A DNA stretch of 64,000 bases from CAMCXE01 sp036520615 (GTDB lineage: Bacteria; Pseudomonadota; Gammaproteobacteria; Pseudomonadales; Cellvibrionaceae), in the NCBI GenBank assembly GCA_036520615.1, contig DATDJI010000021.1, positions 1-64,000 on the forward strand, given 5' to 3'. Every line of letters starts with the position of its first letter. Positions within the stretch are counted from its first letter, which is position 1. The translations under genes and the position numbers were made by a program. The notes under the pieces are model-generated. The model ran no database searches. It was not told where the DNA came from and saw only the letters and a program-made list of their open reading frames with translations. Below are positions 8,434 through 17,218 of this stretch, piece by piece.

Positions 8434-9288
8434 TTAGTGCGAATTTTGCATTTTTGCCACAAATATATCTGCAACACTCGGTGTTGAGAGCTGACCTAAA
8501 GGTGTAAGTGCTGCAAAATCCGGTTGCTCAAACAACATAAATATATTACCTAATAAGTTTCGACTGTAGATTGGATTTAGTGCGCGGGCGGTCTCGGTGT
8601 GCGCTAAGTCAACTTGCAATACTGTAAATCGATTGGGCAGTTCTTCCATAGGCATGTTTAATACTATTTTGCCGTTATTGATAAAGATTAGGTCAGTTAG
8701 AATGCCTTCTATTTCTTCGACCTGATGAGTAGTAATCAGGAGAGTTTTTTGTTTTTCGTAGTAGTCATTTAGCAGCGATTCGTAAAATTGTTTGCGATAG
8801 AGAATATCTAGCCCCAGTGTGGGTTCATCCAATACTAATAGCTGGCTGTCTATGGCCATAATCAAGGCTAGATGCAACTGAGTTACCATACCTTTACTTA
8901 AATTTTTCACCGTATCGGTTAATTTAATTTGGGTTTTAGCTAAAAAATCTAATGCCTTTGCGCGGTTAAATTTTTCGTGGACACCTTCAACATAGACTAG
9001 CGCCTCCTTTACTTTTAACCAGCGCGGCAGTATTGCCGTGTCGGCAATAAACGATACGTGTTCGAGCATTTGTGTTCGCTGGGTGTAGGGGTTAAAACCT
9101 AATACCGAGAGATTACCTTCAATCGGCGTAAGGCCTAATATGCCCTTTAATAACGTTGTTTTACCGGCACCGTTAGGCCCAATTAATCCTACAATACGGC
9201 CTGCAGGTAAGTTTAAATCTATGCCATCTAACGCTGTTTTGTCTGCATAGGTTTTGCGTAAATTCTGCCCTTGAATAACCCAATTCAT
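8434..9288 (-). CDS. ABC transporter ATP-binding protein
   Basis: A 284-residue cytoplasmic ATPase of an ABC-2 exporter. Walker A GPNGAGKTT is at residues 37-45, the LSKGM signature at 130-134, and Walker B with its catalytic glutamate in LLVLDEP at about 150-156. An H-loop follows in the LLITTHQVEE segment. The LSKGM signature and short C-terminal extension resemble the YtrB-type subfamily, whose operons often begin with a GntR regulator. No such regulator is present here. It begins at an ATG and is followed after 11 bases by its permease, forming one transcription unit that may continue into the lipoprotein gene. Confidence 0.85.
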   Translation of the reverse strand: MNWVIQGQNLRKTYADKTALDGIDLNLPAGRIVGLIGPNGAGKTTLLKGILGLTPIEGNLSVLGFNPYTQRTQMLEHVSFIADTAILPRWLKVKEALVYVEGVHEKFNRAKALDFLAKTQIKLTDTVKNLSKGMVTQLHLALIMAIDSQLLVLDEPTLGLDILYRKQFYESLLNDYYEKQKTLLITTHQVEEIEGILTDLIFINNGKIVLNMPMEELPNRFTVLQVDLAHTETARALNPIYSRNLLGNIFMLFEQPDFAALTPLGQLSTPSVADIFVAKMQNSH

Positions 9289-9589
9289 CGAATAATTCTC
9301 ATTTTATTTTTTCGCTCGAAATGATTTATGCCGGCTCATAATAAATGGCGTAGGTTGCGTAGTTAACCCATAGGTCGACTGTTGTGATCAGCGCTTGCGA
9401 GTAATTATATTAATTAAGCCATTTTTCAACGGGGCTGATTATGCGCGTTTCGGTAAGGATACCTTGATAAGGAAAGGGTAATAAGTTAGAGCTCTTAAGT
9501 GTAAAAACTCTCCTGGAAATCTTTCTTTGATTATGCTTTTGAATGACAGTGCCAAGGCTTGTCGGCCAGTAAAATAACAGACGAAAAAA
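9289..9589. other. Gap between ABC operon and tRNA-Ser terminator
   Basis: About 300 bases, A/T-rich near the ABC start. It must hold the ABC operon promoter on the minus strand, but I cannot pick hexamers with confidence. I see no gene, repeat or attachment-site-like duplication of the tRNA 3' end. Confidence 0.4.
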
Positions 9590-9608
9590 AACCTCGCTTA
9601 GCGAGGTT
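9590..9608 (-). terminator. Terminator of tRNA-Ser
   Basis: Stem ACCTCGC/GCGAGGT with a three-base loop. Read on the minus strand it is followed by a run of eight T residues. It sits directly after the tRNA 3' CCA, so the tRNA is a single-gene transcript. Confidence 0.88.
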
Positions 9609-9615
9609 TTAAAAA

Positions 9616-9703
9616 TGGCGGAGGGGCAGGGATTCGAACCCTGGGAGCTTTTACACTCAACGGTTTTCAAGACCGCCGCTTTAGGCCACTCAGCCACCCC
9701 TCC
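9616..9703 (-). tRNA. tRNA-Ser (anticodon UGA)
   Basis: An 88-base tRNA with a 7-bp GGAGGGG/CCCCTCC acceptor stem, a D arm, a long variable arm as expected for serine, a GGTTCGAATCC T arm and an encoded CCA end. The anticodon loop CTTGAAA places TGA as anticodon, reading UCA and other UCN serine codons. It has its own promoter and terminator. No integrated element abuts its 3' end. Confidence 0.95.
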
Positions 9704-9716
9704 AAATTAGGCCGCG

Positions 9717-9746
9717 ATTATATAGACCTTTTTCATTTTTGAGCAA
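9717..9746 (-). promoter_or_regulatory. Sigma-70 promoter of tRNA-Ser
   Basis: On the minus strand TTGCTC (9741-9746) and TATAAT (9717-9722) are 18 bases apart. A G/C-rich discriminator before the tRNA is typical of stringently controlled stable-RNA promoters. Confidence 0.75.
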
Positions 9747-9827
9747 CCAATTTTTTTGGTATGCGTTTGTTTTTTCTAATATTTATATTGAAACAGCACA
9801 TTCACGCCGTCCATGGCGTGCGTGAAT

Positions 9828-12587
9828 TCAAGCTTTTTTCCTAAGGCTGCGCGGATCATTCGAAGGGCGTTGTAAATCTCGAGGCTTCCGTTCAATAGCG
9901 GCGGGAAGAGATGTATCTAAAGCCCTGAAAATAACCGGAGCTGCAGATACATGAAGTACCTCAGAGCTAATAGGCTGGGGATTGATACGAGGATCGTTAC
10001 TGGCCCGCTCACCCCCAATACTCTGTGCCGCAGGCACGGCAGCGATAACATCTGAAATTGCCGACGAATCTGTCAACGCGGATTCTGAAATGGCGACTGT
10101 TGGCTCGTGGCGGATAGGTGCTGCTGACGCAGGTTTGTCTTCTGCAATAAACTGATTTTTCGCATTTTCTAGATCTACTGATTGAGATGGTTGAGCGGGC
10201 GAGCTAATCGGTTTTGCTTGTGCTTGATGTTCGCTATTAGCGTCATTCGCGGGAATTACGTTGGCGGCTTCTTGCACCTCAGGCTGAGTGGCGGTATTAA
10301 AAATTGATGCCGGTGTTTCTTGACGCGCTTTTTGGTTTTCAGCAATGGCGGCGCTAAGTTGCTCTTCCAGTTCAGTAAGATCAATAGGCTGTTCAATCAC
10401 GGCTGCTGGTGCTGTTTCTTCGCTACGCGGACCGCGTTGGCGCTCATGGGGTTTGGGTCTGCGATTGTTAGGGCGACGTTGCGGGCGATCGTCTTGCTCC
10501 GGTTTGGCATCTGCAACGACAGTGCTCAATTCGCCGACAGGCTCTGCTGCTTTAACTTCCTGGGCGCGACCTCTGCGGTTGCGTGAGCGGTCGTTGGGTC
10601 CGCGTTCGGGATTTTTGTTTTCTGAGTTTTCAAGGCGCGCAGGTTTATCTTCACGAACTCGATTATCAGGCCGTTCGTTGCGAGGTTTTTGCGCCGGGCG
10701 CTCATTGCTTATTTCTGCGCTGCGGTTATCTGTTATTTCTTCTTTGCGCTCGGGTTTGTCGTTGCGGTCACGGCGATGATCGCGGCGATGACGTTGCCGG
10801 CCTTCGTAACGTGGGCGCTGATGGTTAGGTTTAGCCGGAGCTGCTGGCTCTTCCTTCGCAGGTTCTTCGCTTTTGAAAAGATTGCCAAAGAACTGCATGA
10901 GCTTACCGACAATACCGGTTTCAGCCTGCAACACAGGTACTGGAGTTTCAATTTTGGTAATCGGCACATCAATTGGGCCGGATAGGGGCGTGATCTGGCT
11001 GATGGCGGCTTTAGCTACCGACGGCAGGGCTGCTTTGGCATCCTGCGCTTCTTCAATAGCATCTTCGTTGATTAAACGAATGTTGTAACTAAGCTCGGTA
11101 CTGTCAATTTCATCGTCGCGCAGCCGAGTCACTTGATAGTGGGGTGTTACCATATCGGCGTTCGGTAAGATAATAACGCGCGAGCCATGACGGGCCTCAA
11201 TCTGGCTAATGGCATTACGCTTTTCATTCAACAAAAATGTGCCCACAGGTACGGGCACCACAGCGCGAATTTCTGCGCTACGTTCTTTCTTGGCTTCTTC
11301 TTCGATAATGCGCAGGATCGACAGCGAGAGCGACTTGGTGTCGCGAATGGTGCCTTGGCCGTGGCAGCGTGGGCACACCTTAGAAGTGGTTTCTTCTAGT
11401 GAAGGGCGCAGGCGCTGGCGGGACATTTCCAATAAGCCAAAGCGCGAAATGGTGCCAATTTGCACGCGCGCCCGGTCAATAGCTAGCGCATCACGCATGC
11501 GGGTGACCACATCACGCTGGTTGCGCGGAGCCTGCATATCAATAAAATCAATGACCACCAAACCGCCAATATCGCGCAGGCGCAGTTGGCGAGCAATTTC
11601 GTCGGCGGCTTCTAAGTTGGTAGCTAAAGCGGTTTCTTCAATATCGCCGCCTTTGGTGGCGCGGGATGAGTTGATATCGATACTGACTAAGGCCTCGGTA
11701 ATGTCGATGACGATGGCGCCGCCGGACGGAAGTTTTACTTCGCGTTCAAACGCCGTTTCGATCTGACCTTCAATTTGATAACGGTTAAAAAGCGGCAGGC
11801 TTTCTTGGTAAAACTTTATGCGATTTTGATACTCCGGCATGATCCGTTGTACGTAGGCGAGGGCCTTTTCGTAGGAATCACGGGTGTCTAAGTAGACATC
11901 AATAATATCGGGGCGCAAATAATCGCGTATAGCGCGAATGATGACGTCGCTCTCTTCAAACAAGAAGTGCGGTGCTGGGACCGATTCAGCCGATGACTTG
12001 ATAGAGTCCCAGAGTTGTACCTGGCGGCTGAGATCGCGCTGTAGTTCTTCGGCGCTGCGGCCCACACCTGCGGTGCGGATAATAACGCCCATACCTTGAG
12101 GTACATCGATTTGGCTGAGTGCATCTTTAAGGTCGGCGCGATCATCGCCATCAATGCGACGGGAGATACCGCCAGCGCGAGGGTTATTCGGCATTAATAC
12201 TAAATAGCGGCCGGCAAGGCTAATGAACGTGGTGAGCGCTGCACCCTTGTTGCCGCGCTCTTCTTTATCAACTTGAACTATGACCTCTGAGCCTTCTTTG
12301 ATAAGGTCTTTAATGCGTGTACGGCCATCGCCATCACGATCAGAGCGAGAAAAATACTCGCGGGAGATTTCTTTTAAAGGTAAGAAGCCGTGGCGCTCAG
12401 CGCCGTAATCAACAAAGGCTGCTTCGAGTGAAGGTTCGACGCGGGTAATTTTTCCTTTATAAATATTGGCTTTTTTTTGTTCGCGTTGACGACTTTCTAT
12501 ATCAAGGTCGTACAGGCGCTGATTGTCCACTAATGCGACACGGATCTCTTCCGCTTGCGTGGCGTTAACTAACATTCGTTTGGTCAT
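9828..12587 (-). CDS. rne: Ribonuclease E
   Basis: A 919-residue essential endoribonuclease that initiates mRNA decay and processes rRNA and tRNA, scaffolding the RNA degradosome at the inner membrane. The catalytic half covers about residues 1-520. It has an S1 domain at about 40-120, the metal-binding aspartates in VSIDINS (near 304) and VVIDFIDM (near 347), and the CPRC zinc-link near 405 that joins dimers. The C-terminal half is disordered in composition, with an Arg/Asn-rich RNA-binding stretch at about 590-720 and then an Ala/Pro/Gln-rich tail. Two NDPR tetrapeptides occur near the end. A long leader precedes the ATG, consistent with the known leader-based autoregulation of rne in other gammaproteobacteria. 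Confidence 0.96.
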   Translation of the reverse strand: MTKRMLVNATQAEEIRVALVDNQRLYDLDIESRQREQKKANIYKGKITRVEPSLEAAFVDYGAERHGFLPLKEISREYFSRSDRDGDGRTRIKDLIKEGSEVIVQVDKEERGNKGAALTTFISLAGRYLVLMPNNPRAGGISRRIDGDDRADLKDALSQIDVPQGMGVIIRTAGVGRSAEELQRDLSRQVQLWDSIKSSAESVPAPHFLFEESDVIIRAIRDYLRPDIIDVYLDTRDSYEKALAYVQRIMPEYQNRIKFYQESLPLFNRYQIEGQIETAFEREVKLPSGGAIVIDITEALVSIDINSSRATKGGDIEETALATNLEAADEIARQLRLRDIGGLVVIDFIDMQAPRNQRDVVTRMRDALAIDRARVQIGTISRFGLLEMSRQRLRPSLEETTSKVCPRCHGQGTIRDTKSLSLSILRIIEEEAKKERSAEIRAVVPVPVGTFLLNEKRNAISQIEARHGSRVIILPNADMVTPHYQVTRLRDDEIDSTELSYNIRLINEDAIEEAQDAKAALPSVAKAAISQITPLSGPIDVPITKIETPVPVLQAETGIVGKLMQFFGNLFKSEEPAKEEPAAPAKPNHQRPRYEGRQRHRRDHRRDRNDKPERKEEITDNRSAEISNERPAQKPRNERPDNRVREDKPARLENSENKNPERGPNDRSRNRRGRAQEVKAAEPVGELSTVVADAKPEQDDRPQRRPNNRRPKPHERQRGPRSEETAPAAVIEQPIDLTELEEQLSAAIAENQKARQETPASIFNTATQPEVQEAANVIPANDANSEHQAQAKPISSPAQPSQSVDLENAKNQFIAEDKPASAAPIRHEPTVAISESALTDSSAISDVIAAVPAAQSIGGERASNDPRINPQPISSEVLHVSAAPVIFRALDTSLPAAIERKPRDLQRPSNDPRSLRKKA

Positions 12588-13166
12588 GGTGTGCTCTCAA
12601 AAGCTAAGCCTGTCTAAAGTAGCTAGCGAGAACAGATTAAGAACGGCGGCAATTATCGACCGTGAAAACATAACTACCAGTGGGGCAGGCCGTTCGAGTA
12701 GATAAACACCCAAGGCACCGACTTTGGTTTTAGACCAGAAATACTAAGATCAGCGTGTCATAGTGAGCTAAGGCGTCGCACAAAACGGACGATTATAAGA
12801 CGATGGCGTCGAGGACTTAACTTGTGGTTTGCTACTCCCGCCGCCTCAAAACGATCCAGCTTGGCGACGGGGCTTAATATTCTTGGTTGTTTTATTCTTA
12901 ATGTTCGTGCTAACACACTTATAGTGCGGCGCAAATTAGGCTTCACATATCGTATAGAAGCCGGTTTAAACTCGTTTTGTATCACTGTCAGGGTGGCTTT
13001 TATCTCGCTGTACCAATGCACAACGCTTCACCTTCAGTCAGAGATCCAACGACTATAGCATCTGGTTGGCAGCTATACAAACTGGCTTCGTAAGGTTATT
13101 TACGCTCATGTGTTTGTTGGGCTTGCTGTCCTCGCCAGGCTACACTACTCGCTCAATTTGTTTTCG
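12588..13166. other. Divergent rne/rluC intergenic region and rne leader
   Basis: About 580 bases between the rne start (minus) and the rluC start (plus). It should hold the rne 5' untranslated region, nearly 200 bases long if the TATAAT noted below is used, plus the rluC promoter. Small frames here have no supporting features. The rne-rluC divergent arrangement is the same as in enterobacteria. Confidence 0.6.
12792..12820 (-). promoter_or_regulatory. Possible rne promoter
   Basis: On the minus strand TATAAT lies at 12792-12797. A poor -35 (TTAAGT, 12815-12820) is 17 bases upstream. The -10 is perfect but the -35 matches only half of consensus, so this is tentative. Confidence 0.4.
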
Positions 13167-14123
13167 ATGATTACGGCGGGTGATGTGACGGTTCAGTATT
13201 TCCAAGTGACGGATAACGAAGATGGCCAGCGATTGGATAATTATCTGCTGTCGCGTTTGAAGGGGGCGCCGAAGTCGCTGATTTATCGCGTGATTCGCAA
13301 AGGTGAGGTGCGCATCAATAAGGGCCGGGTTAAACCGGATACTCGCGTGAAAACGGGTGATTCGGTGCGCGTACCTCCTATGCGGTTAAGCCAGGAGCAG
13401 GAAATTGTGCCTGTAGGAGAGGGGCTAAAGCAGCATTTGATGGCTGCAATTATTTATGATGCAGATGGCTTGCTAGTTGTAAATAAGCCCAGTGGATTGG
13501 CTGTGCATGGGGGCAGCGGAGTGAGTCTTGGGTTGATTGAGTCACTGCGCCAGCTGTCTGGGAACCAGGGTTTTTTAGAATTAGTGCACCGGCTTGATCG
13601 TGACACATCTGGTTTGGTCATGGTTGCTCGTAAGCGCAGTGTCCTCACCTATTTACAAAACTGTTTGCGCGAGCGTGATTTGATCCAAAAGACTTATATC
13701 GCACTGGTACAAGGAGCCTGGCCGAAACACCGAACTCAGGTAAATGCGCCTTTGTTAAAAAGCGGTGAGGTGAATCAAGAGCGATTTGTCAAAGTATCCG
13801 CACAAGGTAAGCCTTCGCTGACTGAATTTCAAATAATCCGGTCGTTTCCAAATAGTACTTTGGTACACGCCAAGCCCATTACCGGACGTACTCATCAAAT
13901 TCGCGTGCATGCGCAATATGCTGGCTGCCCTCTTGTTGGCGACGAAAAGTATGGCGCAGCTGAGATTAATTCGATGTTTCGCGGCTTGGGATGCCGGCGC
14001 TTATTTCTGCATGCAGCTCAGTTAGATTTGATGCTGCCTTCAGGCGTAGCGCTTACATTGGAGGCGCCGCTGCCGGATGATTTAACGGTTTGCCTAAATC
14101 AGCTTGAACGTATCCGAGGTTAG
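13167..14123 (+). CDS. rluC: 23S rRNA pseudouridine synthase RluC
   Basis: A 318-residue RluA-family enzyme that converts specific uridines of 23S rRNA (positions 955, 2504 and 2580 in the E. coli protein) to pseudouridine. An S4 RNA-binding domain spans about residues 20-75. The catalytic domain has HRLDRDTSG with the nucleophilic Asp near 144 and the GRTHQIRVH motif later. The frame is open from a GTG at 13110, but the extra residues are not family-like, so the ATG at 13167 is preferred. A GTG at about 13182 is another candidate. Divergent from rne as in E. coli, and four bases before the HAD gene. Confidence 0.92.
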   Translation: MITAGDVTVQYFQVTDNEDGQRLDNYLLSRLKGAPKSLIYRVIRKGEVRINKGRVKPDTRVKTGDSVRVPPMRLSQEQEIVPVGEGLKQHLMAAIIYDADGLLVVNKPSGLAVHGGSGVSLGLIESLRQLSGNQGFLELVHRLDRDTSGLVMVARKRSVLTYLQNCLRERDLIQKTYIALVQGAWPKHRTQVNAPLLKSGEVNQERFVKVSAQGKPSLTEFQIIRSFPNSTLVHAKPITGRTHQIRVHAQYAGCPLVGDEKYGAAEINSMFRGLGCRRLFLHAAQLDLMLPSGVALTLEAPLPDDLTVCLNQLERIRG

Positions 14124-14126
14124 ATC

Positions 14127-14786
14127 GTGATAGCTATATTTGATTGGGACGGGACCTTGATGGACTCCACCGGCAAAATCATTACCTGTATGCAGCAGGC
14201 GGCGAGTAGAGTAGGGCTTGAGGTGCTTGATGATAAATCCATCGCCAATATTATTGGCTTGGGCTTGCCAGAAGCGGTCCGCGTTTTATACCCGGCTATT
14301 GATAATCTTCTAGCTGATCAATTACGCGCTAATTATTCGCACATTTTCATCCAGGAGGATTCGACCCCCTGTAATTTGTTCCCCGGTGTAGATGAGGGAT
14401 TGGAGCGATTGCAGTCGGCAGGTATCGCAATAGCCGTGGCAACAGGGAAAAGTCGCCGCGGGCTTGATCGCATGTTGGCTGGGCTTGGGTGGTCTGAACG
14501 CTTTGCAGTGACGCGCTGCGCCGATGAAACTGCATCCAAGCCAAACCCTTTGATGCTGCAGGAAATTTTAAGCCATTTGGACAGCAGTGCGGCGCACGCT
14601 GTTATGGTTGGCGATACCGAATATGATTTAGCTATGGCGGCGCAAATAGGAATGCCCAGTTTAGGTCTTGGTTATGGTGCCCATGAAGCTGAGCGTTTAT
14701 GGATTCATAAGCCAATGTTTGTAACTGATCAATTTGTGCAGGTAGTCGATTGGATAATGATCGAGGCTGAACGTCTGCGAGGCTGA
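14127..14786 (+). CDS. HAD-superfamily phosphatase (Gph-like)
   Basis: A 219-residue HAD hydrolase with the nucleophile and acid in DWDGT (D6, D8), motif II in VATGKS (near T106), Lys138 and the acidic motif GDTEYD near 163. A helical cap is inserted after motif I, as in phosphoglycolate phosphatases. Phosphoglycolate, nucleotides or other small phosphoesters are plausible; specificity cannot be read. The start is a GTG with a CGAGG ribosome site 7 bases upstream, three bases after the rluC stop, so it is co-transcribed. It converges with yceF. Confidence 0.85.
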   Translation: MIAIFDWDGTLMDSTGKIITCMQQAASRVGLEVLDDKSIANIIGLGLPEAVRVLYPAIDNLLADQLRANYSHIFIQEDSTPCNLFPGVDEGLERLQSAGIAIAVATGKSRRGLDRMLAGLGWSERFAVTRCADETASKPNPLMLQEILSHLDSSAAHAVMVGDTEYDLAMAAQIGMPSLGLGYGAHEAERLWIHKPMFVTDQFVQVVDWIMIEAERLRG

Positions 14787-14794
14787 GTTAGTCG

Positions 14795-15376
14795 TTACGA
14801 AGGCGTCAGCGGATTTACGCCAAATTCTCGCAACATACGGCTTAGGGCGATTAGCGGCAGACCTATGAGGTCGGTGGGGTCTTGGCTGTCAATGGATTCG
14901 AATAGACATATACCCAAGCCCTCTGCTTTAAAACTACCTGCACAGTCCCACGGAGTTTCTGCTTCCAAATAACTGTTGATTTCCAGTGTGCTCAGATCGC
15001 GAAACTTTACTTGTGTGTGGGCCAAATGAAATAACTGGGTTTCGCCGCGCTGCAGGCAAAGGCCAGTAAAAAAATCCACGCTATTTGCACTACAGCTTTG
15101 CAATTGTTGAGTAGCTCGCAACTTGTTGCCCGGTTTGCCAAGCAACGTTCCATTGAGTGAGGCAACCTGGTCCGATCCAATAACTATTTTTGCGGGGTTT
15201 AAAGTGCTGACAGCTTGTGCTTTTGCACGACTTAAGCGTTCGCATAGCTGCTGCGGTGATTCGTGAGTGTGAGAGGTTTCATTAACATCAGGACTGATTA
15301 TATTAAAGGCAAGATTTAAGCGAGATAGAAGTTGTTTTCGGTAGGTGGAGCTGGAGGCGAGAATAATCTGCGGCAT
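14795..15376 (-). CDS. yceF: Maf-family nucleotide pyrophosphatase YceF
   Basis: A 193-residue house-cleaning pyrophosphatase of the Maf fold. The YceF subgroup hydrolyses m7GTP. It begins with ILASSSTYR, the phosphate-binding start of Maf proteins, and has the catalytic-base motif GSDQ with Asp69 and a GLPL segment near the end. Placement between rluC and yceD-rpmF matches the E. coli order, although here it faces the opposite direction to both neighbours. ATG start at 15376. Confidence 0.9.
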   Translation of the reverse strand: MPQIILASSSTYRKQLLSRLNLAFNIISPDVNETSHTHESPQQLCERLSRAKAQAVSTLNPAKIVIGSDQVASLNGTLLGKPGNKLRATQQLQSCSANSVDFFTGLCLQRGETQLFHLAHTQVKFRDLSTLEINSYLEAETPWDCAGSFKAEGLGICLFESIDSQDPTDLIGLPLIALSRMLREFGVNPLTPS

Positions 15377-15530
15377 AAGAGATTAGCGTTAATTAGGCAA
15401 GTATTGCGCTATGGTAGCAGGCGGCCTTACAGCATGCGCAAAAAAGAAGCAGCCCAGTGCTAGGTTTTCTTTGACACGAGCAGTAGATGCCAATATGATG
15501 CCGCGCTTATTTTTAGGGTGGTTCTGCCGC

Positions 15531-16037
15531 ATGGTTCCTCGTCAAATTGAACCGCGTAAGTTTGCGCAGCACGGCCTGCAGGTGGCGGGAGACATACCTG
15601 TTGCAAGCTTGGTACGACTGGCCGCAATGGCGCTTGAGGTACATTCGGTAGCGGTAAAGTTAGAGTTTTCCGTGGCGGAAACTCGCCACCGTGTGGTTAC
15701 CGGGCAATATGATGGGCGTGTGGTCATGCAATGCCAACGCTGCTTAGAGCCTGTAGAGTTGCACCTGGTAGGGGATGTTTCTTTAGCCATTGTGTGGAGT
15801 GAAGATGATGCCAAGCTGCTGCCGTCTGACTATGAGCCTTGGGTCGTGGCGCAAGATCAGGCAGATCTCTATGAAATTATTGAGGAGGAGCTGTTGTTAG
15901 CTCTGCCTCTCGTGCCTACGCACGATTACGACTGTATGGATCGCACGGCTTTGACACCTGATGGGGTGATAGCGCCAAGTGAACACAATAATCCCTTTCA
16001 AGTGCTTGCGCGCTTGAAAGGATCAAAACCTAACTAA
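15531..16037 (+). CDS. yceD: YceD (DUF177) large-subunit rRNA accumulation protein
   Basis: A 168-residue protein of the YceD/DUF177 family, linked to 23S rRNA accumulation and nearly always encoded upstream of rpmF. The CQRC motif and the C-terminal acidic EEELLLALPLVPTH segment are the family hallmarks. The frame is open from 15411, but the first forty residues are not conserved in type, and the ATG at 15531 gives the family length. rpmF begins 27 bases downstream. Confidence 0.9.
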   Translation: MVPRQIEPRKFAQHGLQVAGDIPVASLVRLAAMALEVHSVAVKLEFSVAETRHRVVTGQYDGRVVMQCQRCLEPVELHLVGDVSLAIVWSEDDAKLLPSDYEPWVVAQDQADLYEIIEEELLLALPLVPTHDYDCMDRTALTPDGVIAPSEHNNPFQVLARLKGSKPN

Positions 16038-16064
16038 TTCAACCAGTGCTGTAGGAGTATTTTA

Positions 16065-16247
16065 ATGGCCGTTCAACAGGATAAAAAATCGCGTTCACGT
16101 CGTGGCATGCGCCGTTCACATGATGCGCTGACCGCTCAAACCTTATCAGTAGATGCCGCTACAGGTGAAAAACATCTGCGTCATCACATGACTCCAGATG
16201 GCTTTTTCCGCGGTCGCAAAATTACTGCGTCTAAAGACGAAGAGTAA
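16065..16247 (+). CDS. rpmF: 50S ribosomal protein L32
   Basis: A 60-residue basic ribosomal protein with the MAVQQDKKSRSRRGMRRSHD start typical of L32. It lacks the zinc-binding cysteines found in some L32 paralogues, so it is the Zn-independent form. AGGAG lies 8 bases before the ATG. It sits in the usual yceD-rpmF-plsX string and ends two bases before the plsX start. Confidence 0.97.
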   Translation: MAVQQDKKSRSRRGMRRSHDALTAQTLSVDAATGEKHLRHHMTPDGFFRGRKITASKDEE

Positions 16248-16249
16248 AC

Positions 16250-17203
16250 TTGGCTGCATTGGTCAGGATTGCTGTAGATGGCATGGGCGGGGACTTTGGT
16301 CCCCGTCTTGCGTTTGAGGCGTGCTGTGACTTTCTGGCGCTTCAGCCGGATACCGCGATAGATTTATTTGTTGTTGAGCCCTTCACGGCGCCATCTGATT
16401 GTCCTGATAGATTGTGCTTGGTTTATTGCCAGCAAGCTGTCCTAGCTGATGACAATCCGGTCTACGCATTACGCCATAAGCAGGCCTCCAGCATGGGGCA
16501 AGCGTTAACTTATGTGCGCGACGGTTTAGCTGGCGGCTGTGTAAGTGCAGGTAATACCGGCAGCTTGGTTATGTTGGCCTCCCATTTAGTAGGTATAAAG
16601 CCGGGGGTTACGCGGCCGGCGCTGTGTACGGCGGTGCCTACGCAAACCGGCGCAAGTTGGCTGCTTGATCTTGGCGGCGTGCTTTCTCCGGATGCTGATC
16701 GGTTGGCTGAATACGCCTATTTAGGAGCAAGCGAAGCACGGCGAGTGCTTAAACGTCGTATTTCGGTGGCGCTGCTTAATGTGGGACAGGAAGCAGAAAA
16801 AGGGCCGCAGGTGTTGCGAGAGGCCGCGCAAAGATTGAAATCTGCTAACGACTTCGACTATATCGGTTTTGTTGAGCCTGCGGGCTTGTTCGCAGGAGCC
16901 GCCGATGTTGTTGTATGTGACGGCTTAATGGGCAATATGGTTTTAAAGTCTGCTGAGGCAGCTGCTGCCACAGTGTTAACTGTTGTGAAAAATGAGTTTA
17001 TGACATCGCTTTGGCGGCGCACGCTAGCTTGGCTATGCCGCGGCCTGTTTCGGGAGATTCGCAGCCAACTGCATCCAGCGGGGCTAAATGGGGCTCTATT
17101 GCTTGGGTTAAACGGCATAGTGGTGAAGAGTCACGGTGGAGCGGATAAAGAAGCCTTTCTTGCCGCGTTAAATATAGCTTACCGAGCTATCAGCTCGAAT
17201 TAA
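16250..17203 (+). CDS. plsX: Phosphate acyltransferase PlsX
   Basis: A 317-residue peripheral membrane enzyme that makes acyl-phosphate from acyl-ACP for phospholipid synthesis. The glycine-rich VDGMGGDFGP motif is at the N-terminus, and SAGNTG and CDG segments follow. The start is a TTG at 16250, two bases after the rpmF stop, with GAAGAG upstream. No ATG offers a complete domain, so the TTG is well supported and probably keeps PlsX synthesis below that of L32. fabH, which follows plsX in E. coli, is absent, and fabD comes next. Confidence 0.94.
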   Translation: MAALVRIAVDGMGGDFGPRLAFEACCDFLALQPDTAIDLFVVEPFTAPSDCPDRLCLVYCQQAVLADDNPVYALRHKQASSMGQALTYVRDGLAGGCVSAGNTGSLVMLASHLVGIKPGVTRPALCTAVPTQTGASWLLDLGGVLSPDADRLAEYAYLGASEARRVLKRRISVALLNVGQEAEKGPQVLREAAQRLKSANDFDYIGFVEPAGLFAGAADVVVCDGLMGNMVLKSAEAAAATVLTVVKNEFMTSLWRRTLAWLCRGLFREIRSQLHPAGLNGALLLGLNGIVVKSHGGADKEAFLAALNIAYRAISSN

Positions 17204-17218
17204 TAATTAGGTATTGGT

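Noticed and set aside
9616..9703. tRNA-Ser as a possible integration site
   Set aside because: No integrase gene and no direct repeat of the tRNA 3' end was found nearby.
10345..10779. Ser/Arg/Leu-rich plus-strand frame
   Set aside because: Antisense shadow of the arginine-rich RNase E tail.
12758..13021. 87-codon minus-strand frame in the rne leader region
   Set aside because: Overlaps the predicted rne promoter, with no hydrophobic, domain or ribosome-site support.
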